From Mucilaginibacter sp. UBA5151 (lineage in GTDB: Bacteria > Bacteroidota > Bacteroidia > Sphingobacteriales > Sphingobacteriaceae), in NCBI GenBank assembly GCA_002413785.1, contig DHXR01000004.1, positions 52,764 through 116,763 of the forward strand: a stretch of 64,000 nucleotides of DNA, written 5' to 3'. Position 1 is the first letter of the stretch. Every line of letters starts with the position of its first letter. A program made the position numbers and the translations under genes. Below, in pieces: positions 60,487 to 64,000 of this stretch. The notes under the pieces are model-generated. The model had not been told where the DNA came from. It was given only the letters and a program-made list of their open reading frames with translations, and made no database searches.

Positions 60487-61353
60487 ATGAGCCAGAAACA
60501 CCAAGATATAAGTACGGTTATTATTGTAAACAAAGGCAATCAGCGTACAAAAACAATCCAGATAAAAACCAGGCACCTGGGCAGGTTGAAACATTACGCC
60601 TTTGGTGTTTTTGGTGTAATTATGTTACTGACAGGTACCATATTTTACCTGAGATCGCAAAACCAGCGTCAGGAACAGGAAGAAAAACAACTGCTTACCC
60701 AGCTTACGAAACTTAAAAGCAGCATCCCGGTAACCGATACACTGGCAAACAAAGCAAATACTGCACAGGCTTATGTGCAAGACATTGAAGGAAAGTTGCA
60801 GAAGATAAATAATTACTTAAAGAAACGTGGTTTAAAAGGATTTTCTACGGCGGCAGTTGGCGGTAACGGCAACACCGAAGCAGCCAAACTTACCGATTCA
60901 GAAACCTATTCGCTCTATGATGAATATTTAGACCGTTTGGTGCATGCGGTGGCATTTACACCAATGGGTTATCCCCGTATCAGTTCTTTAACATCCTTCT
61001 TCGGGTACCGCAGCGATCCTTTTAACTCGGCCCATGCCGAATTTCATCCCGGTATTGATTTTAGGGGCGCACGTGGCGATGAGGCCAGGTGTACCGCTAA
61101 CGGGAAAGTTGTTTTTGCCGGCTGGTATGGCGGCTATGGCAACTGTGTACGTATTGCCCATACCAATAATTTCGAAACTTTATACGGGCACCTTTCCCGC
61201 ATTACTGTAAAAGTTGGAGAGGATGTCACCGTAGGAGAGAAAGTTGGTGAAGTGGGTTCAACCGGGCGTTCCACCGGGAACCATTTACATTACGAAGTGC
61301 GCAAAAATGGTAAAGCAGTTAACCCTGTCAGTTTTCTAACCCTGAATAATTAA
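60487..61353 (+). CDS. M23 family peptidase (LytM type), membrane-anchored
   Basis: A 288-residue protein: cytoplasmic start, one membrane helix (about residues 40-60), a coiled-coil (about 60-110) and a C-terminal LytM domain with the zinc ligands of FHPGIDFRG (about 195-203) and HLHYEV (about 268-273). It cuts peptidoglycan cross-bridges or, if lacking cofactors, activates amidases. ATG at 60487 preferred to a TTG at 60475. Fifteen bases separate it from bactofilin, a pairing often seen in this phylum and linked to cell shape. Confidence 0.9.
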   Translation: MSQKHQDISTVIIVNKGNQRTKTIQIKTRHLGRLKHYAFGVFGVIMLLTGTIFYLRSQNQRQEQEEKQLLTQLTKLKSSIPVTDTLANKANTAQAYVQDIEGKLQKINNYLKKRGLKGFSTAAVGGNGNTEAAKLTDSETYSLYDEYLDRLVHAVAFTPMGYPRISSLTSFFGYRSDPFNSAHAEFHPGIDFRGARGDEARCTANGKVVFAGWYGGYGNCVRIAHTNNFETLYGHLSRITVKVGEDVTVGEKVGEVGSTGRSTGNHLHYEVRKNGKAVNPVSFLTLNN

Positions 61354-61368
61354 AAACGAGTAAAAAAC

Positions 61369-61785
61369 ATGGCATTTTTTTCTAAAAAAGATAAAATCAC
61401 ATTAGACCTGCAATCAATTTCAACGCTCATCAGCGAAGACTGTATTTTGGATGGTAACCTCAAAGCACCTGCCTTCGCCCGTATCGACGGGCAGGTCACC
61501 GGCGATGTAATGGTGGATGAAGGTTTAATATTGGGCGAAAAAGGATCGATTCTCGGTAACATTATTACCAAGGAAATGGTGGTTTATGGTACTGTTACCG
61601 GTAACCTCCAGGTAAACTCCCTCGAAATAAAAGCCTCGGGAAAAGTAACAGGTGAAATAAGGACCCAAACCCTGCAGGTTGAAAACGGCGCTGTTTACAA
61701 CGGCAGCCTGTCAATGACCCAAAACAACAAACTCGCCCAAACGCACAAGCTGCACAAGCACGAGCAAAAGGTGATTGAGGTGTAG
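61369..61785 (+). CDS. Bactofilin
   Basis: A 138-residue polymer-forming cytoskeletal protein of the bactofilin (DUF583) family: β-helix repeats (GNLKAPAFARIDGQVTGDVM, GNIITKEMVVYGTVTGNLQ, GEIRTQTLQVENGAVYNG) and a polar tail. It usually scaffolds M23 peptidases of the neighbouring gene, as here. Confidence 0.93.
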   Translation: MAFFSKKDKITLDLQSISTLISEDCILDGNLKAPAFARIDGQVTGDVMVDEGLILGEKGSILGNIITKEMVVYGTVTGNLQVNSLEIKASGKVTGEIRTQTLQVENGAVYNGSLSMTQNNKLAQTHKLHKHEQKVIEV

Positions 61786-61786
61786 G

Positions 61787-61820
61787 TCATTGGTTCATTG
61801 GTTCATTAGTTCATTGGTTG
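61787..61820. repeat. Short tandem GGTTCATT repeat
   Basis: Four degenerate units (GGTTCATT) follow bactofilin within 2 bases of its stop. Otherwise the 181-base gap to ahcY holds only a promoter. Confidence 0.55.
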
Positions 61821-61921
61821 TATATCGGTGACCTTATAGTGCATTGATATTTTATGAAAATCACTGGATAAATAAATTTTTAGCCGCCTTCCACTAATGA
61901 ACGAGTGAACATTCCATTTCA

Positions 61922-61948
61922 TTTTGATAAACTTATAACTTAAATTTG
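61922..61948 (+). promoter_or_regulatory. Promoter of ahcY
   Basis: TAAATTTG at 61941-61948 fits the Bacteroidota -7 box and lies 18 bases before the ATG; TTTTG at 61922-61926 could be the -33 part, with a short spacer. Very brief leader. Confidence 0.45.
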
Positions 61949-61966
61949 CAAAAAAATTTAAGTTTT

Positions 61967-63283
61967 ATGTCATCAGTAGAAACTGCATACGTTAGTTACA
62001 AAGTAAAAGACCTTTCGCTGGCTCCCTGGGGCCGCAAGGAAATAGAATTGGCCGAAGCTGAAATGCCGGGCTTAATGGCTTTACGCAAGGAGTACGGTCC
62101 GCAAAAAGCATTAAAAGGCGCACGTATTGCAGGCTGCCTCCACATGACCATCCAAACCGCTGTTTTAATTGAAACCTTAATTGAACTTGGCGCCGAAGTT
62201 ACCTGGTCATCATGTAATATATTTTCGACACAAGATCATGCCGCCGCCGCAATTGCTGCTGCCGGTGGTTCGGTTTACGCCTGGAAAGGCCTGAATGCCG
62301 AAGAATTTGACTGGTGCATTGAACAAACTTTGTTTTTTGGCGAAGACCGCAGGCCATTGAATATGATACTGGATGATGGCGGCGACTTAACCAATATGGT
62401 TTTGGATAAATATCCTGAACTGGTTGCCGGCATTAAAGGTTTATCGGAAGAAACTACTACAGGTGTTCACCGTTTATATGAGCGTGTGAAAGCAGGTACA
62501 CTGCCAATGCCTGCCATTAATGTGAACGACTCGGTTACCAAATCGAAATTTGATAATAAATACGGCTGCCGCGAATCATTGGTTGACGCCATCCGGCGTG
62601 CCACCGATATAATGATGGCCGGTAAAGTGGCAGTTGTTTGCGGTTACGGCGATGTAGGCAAAGGCTCTGCAGATTCCTTACGTAATTCAGGTGTTCGTGT
62701 TATTGTAACCGAAATTGACCCGATTTGCGCACTACAGGCTGCTATGGAAGGTTTTGAAGTTAAAAAACTTTCAACAGCTATTACCGAAGCTGATATTGTA
62801 GTTACTGCTACAGGCAACAAAAACATTGTACGCGAACAACATTTCCGCGCATTGAAAGATAAAGCCATTGTTTGTAACATCGGCCACTTTGATAATGAGA
62901 TTGACATGGCCTGGTTAAACGGCGCTTATGGCAATACCAAAATTGAAATTAAACCACAGGTTGATAAATATACCATTAACGGCAAGGACCTGATTGTATT
63001 AGCAGAAGGCCGTTTGGTGAACTTAGGCTGCGCAACAGGTCACCCAAGTTTTGTGATGAGTAATTCATTCACCAATCAAACCCTGGCACAGCTGGAACTT
63101 TGGAACAATGGCGCTCAATACGAAAACAAGGTTTACACCTTACCAAAACACCTCGACGAAAAAGTTGCCCGCCTGCACCTTGCAAAAATCGGCGTTGAAC
63201 TTGAGGTATTGGACCAGGACCAGGCAGAATACATCGGCGTAACTGTTGACGGGCCGTTTAAACCGGAATATTACAGGTATTAA
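61967..63283 (+). CDS. ahcY: S-adenosylhomocysteinase
   Basis: AhcY splits S-adenosylhomocysteine to adenosine and homocysteine, closing the methyl cycle. The 438-residue protein has the substrate-binding CLHMTIQTAVLIETL, the HAAAAIAAAG and the NAD site CGYGDVGKGSADSLR (G226 region), and the family ending PDGPFKPEYYRY-like sequence. The start at 61967 (MSSVETAYV) is clear; the frame upstream adds a TTG start. Housekeeping and unlike the element genes in composition. Confidence 0.96.
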   Translation: MSSVETAYVSYKVKDLSLAPWGRKEIELAEAEMPGLMALRKEYGPQKALKGARIAGCLHMTIQTAVLIETLIELGAEVTWSSCNIFSTQDHAAAAIAAAGGSVYAWKGLNAEEFDWCIEQTLFFGEDRRPLNMILDDGGDLTNMVLDKYPELVAGIKGLSEETTTGVHRLYERVKAGTLPMPAINVNDSVTKSKFDNKYGCRESLVDAIRRATDIMMAGKVAVVCGYGDVGKGSADSLRNSGVRVIVTEIDPICALQAAMEGFEVKKLSTAITEADIVVTATGNKNIVREQHFRALKDKAIVCNIGHFDNEIDMAWLNGAYGNTKIEIKPQVDKYTINGKDLIVLAEGRLVNLGCATGHPSFVMSNSFTNQTLAQLELWNNGAQYENKVYTLPKHLDEKVARLHLAKIGVELEVLDQDQAEYIGVTVDGPFKPEYYRY

Positions 63284-63322
63284 GTCTTGAGTCGTTAGTA
63301 CTAAGTCTTAAGTCAAAATATT

Positions 63323-63356
63323 AAGGGCATGGTTTTAGGATCATGTCCTTTTTTTT
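63323..63356 (+). terminator. Terminator of ahcY, overlaps the next gene's end
   Basis: AAGGGCATG (63323-63331) pairs, with one G-U, with CATGTCCTT (63342-63350), then six T. It lies 40 bases after ahcY and overlaps the end of the convergent gene. Confidence 0.75.
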
Positions 63357-63955
63357 CTTCCGATCCATAAGTCTCCTATCCTTTTAGCATAATAAAATCC
63401 ATTTTCCCCAGAATCCTTTTTGACGTAACCATCAGCCAATAGTTCATCTGCCGTGAAACCCTCATCTTCCAATTCACTCTCAAAAGTAACCAATTCTTCA
63501 TCGGTCAATACCCATTCAAATTGTTTAAGATCGACGTTATTGAGAGCGAACTGGCCATATGGAAAAGTTTTTTTCAATTTAGATTCCCAAGCGTACATTA
63601 TAATGTCGCCTTTTTTTTCCACTTTACGGCAAATTATTTCTGACCGAATATATGAAGGATCATATAACCATATTTGCAGATCATAAGCAATATTTAGATC
63701 ATTAAATATTTTCTCCCACTCCTTATGGGCTGCTATAAACTTGGCTATAATCAGTTTATAGAACCATAAAGGAGGATGCCTTTTTTCTAATGCATAGAAT
63801 GGATAAAGTGTACAACGGTCATATGTATAATCGCCTGTTTCATTAAAGAATTTTAAATATGGCTTTTTAATCCCTTCTCCCCACACGTCAATTTGTCTTA
63901 TTCTGCGTTTCCATCCTCTTATTTTTTTGTGATTAGAGTGATAATAGTCTTTCAT
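63341..63955 (-). CDS. Hypothetical protein, 204 residues
   Basis: Not recognised. Rich in aromatic residues (YDRCTLYPFYALEKRHPPLWFY) and charged; an IYDLQIWLYDP segment and an acidic stretch near 160-185 (EELVTFESELEDEGFTADELL). No signal peptide or membrane helix. Start ATG at 63955 with the MKDYYHSNHKK opening. Its terminator is shared with ahcY. Confidence 0.55.
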   Translation of the reverse strand: MKDYYHSNHKKIRGWKRRIRQIDVWGEGIKKPYLKFFNETGDYTYDRCTLYPFYALEKRHPPLWFYKLIIAKFIAAHKEWEKIFNDLNIAYDLQIWLYDPSYIRSEIICRKVEKKGDIIMYAWESKLKKTFPYGQFALNNVDLKQFEWVLTDEELVTFESELEDEGFTADELLADGYVKKDSGENGFYYAKRIGDLWIGRKKRT

Positions 63956-64000
63956 AGTTTAAGTTTATGTTGCCATAAACAATAGTTCGTTAAAGTATTA

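Noticed and set aside
1..64000. CRISPR array
   Set aside because: No set of regularly spaced direct repeats was seen; the GTGAG/CACC blocks are degenerate and have no spacers.

Overview
The window looks like chromosome of a Bacteroidota member of the Sphingobacteriaceae (Mucilaginibacter/Pedobacter type). The evidence is a Bacteroidetes-type tra gene set (TraE to TraN families), an RteC-like fragment, TAnnTTTG-type -7 boxes, a bacilliredoxin, a CdaA-type diadenylate cyclase, a bactofilin and an M1 aminopeptidase with the lineage's usual look. Genus-level assignment is an inference.

Region 1 (1-14624, all minus strand) is a defence island. Read in the direction of transcription it runs: a PLD/SNF2 helicase, a DUF4391 protein, a type III methyltransferase (Mod), a type III restriction subunit (Res), McrB with an EVE-like segment, McrC, and a DUF2779 nuclease cut by the window edge. 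The first four genes are spaced by 0 to 16 bases and probably form one operon.

Region 2 (14748-20281) is a DNA damage and mutagenesis cassette: a small protein, an SRAP/HMCES-type abasic-site protein, a DinB-type polymerase and a DnaE-type alpha subunit. Region 3 (20561-23349) holds an acetyltransferase, a membrane-anchored LuxR-type regulator, a pair of palindromic sites and a truncated rteC. Region 4 (23612-44643) is the transfer module of an integrative conjugative element: traE, traF, traG, a traI-like trio, traJ, traK, traM and traN. A 1874-residue methylase-helicase sits between traE and traF. The module ends in a large serine recombinase whose reading frame runs straight through a tRNA-Ser terminator and gene. 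No relaxase or coupling protein is visible; those genes may lie left of the window or be lost.

Region 5 (44324-53211) is bounded by two identical 88-bp copies of tRNA-Ser(CGA), with tRNA-Ser(GGA) just outside the right one. Between them lies an unusual cluster: a polyprenyl diphosphate synthase, a geranylgeranyl-reductase-like flavoprotein, a 1179-residue protein with a lipid-binding-like N-terminal half and PKD domains, and three small uncharacterised proteins. It looks like an isoprenoid-linked system with no name I know, and it is the best candidate here for new biology.

Region 6 (53212-64000) is core chromosome: a second polyprenyl synthase, a TerC protein, CdaA, an M1 aminopeptidase, a bacilliredoxin, an M23 peptidase, a bactofilin, S-adenosylhomocysteinase and an unknown protein. 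The intergenic spaces here carry palindromes and degenerate short tandem repeats.
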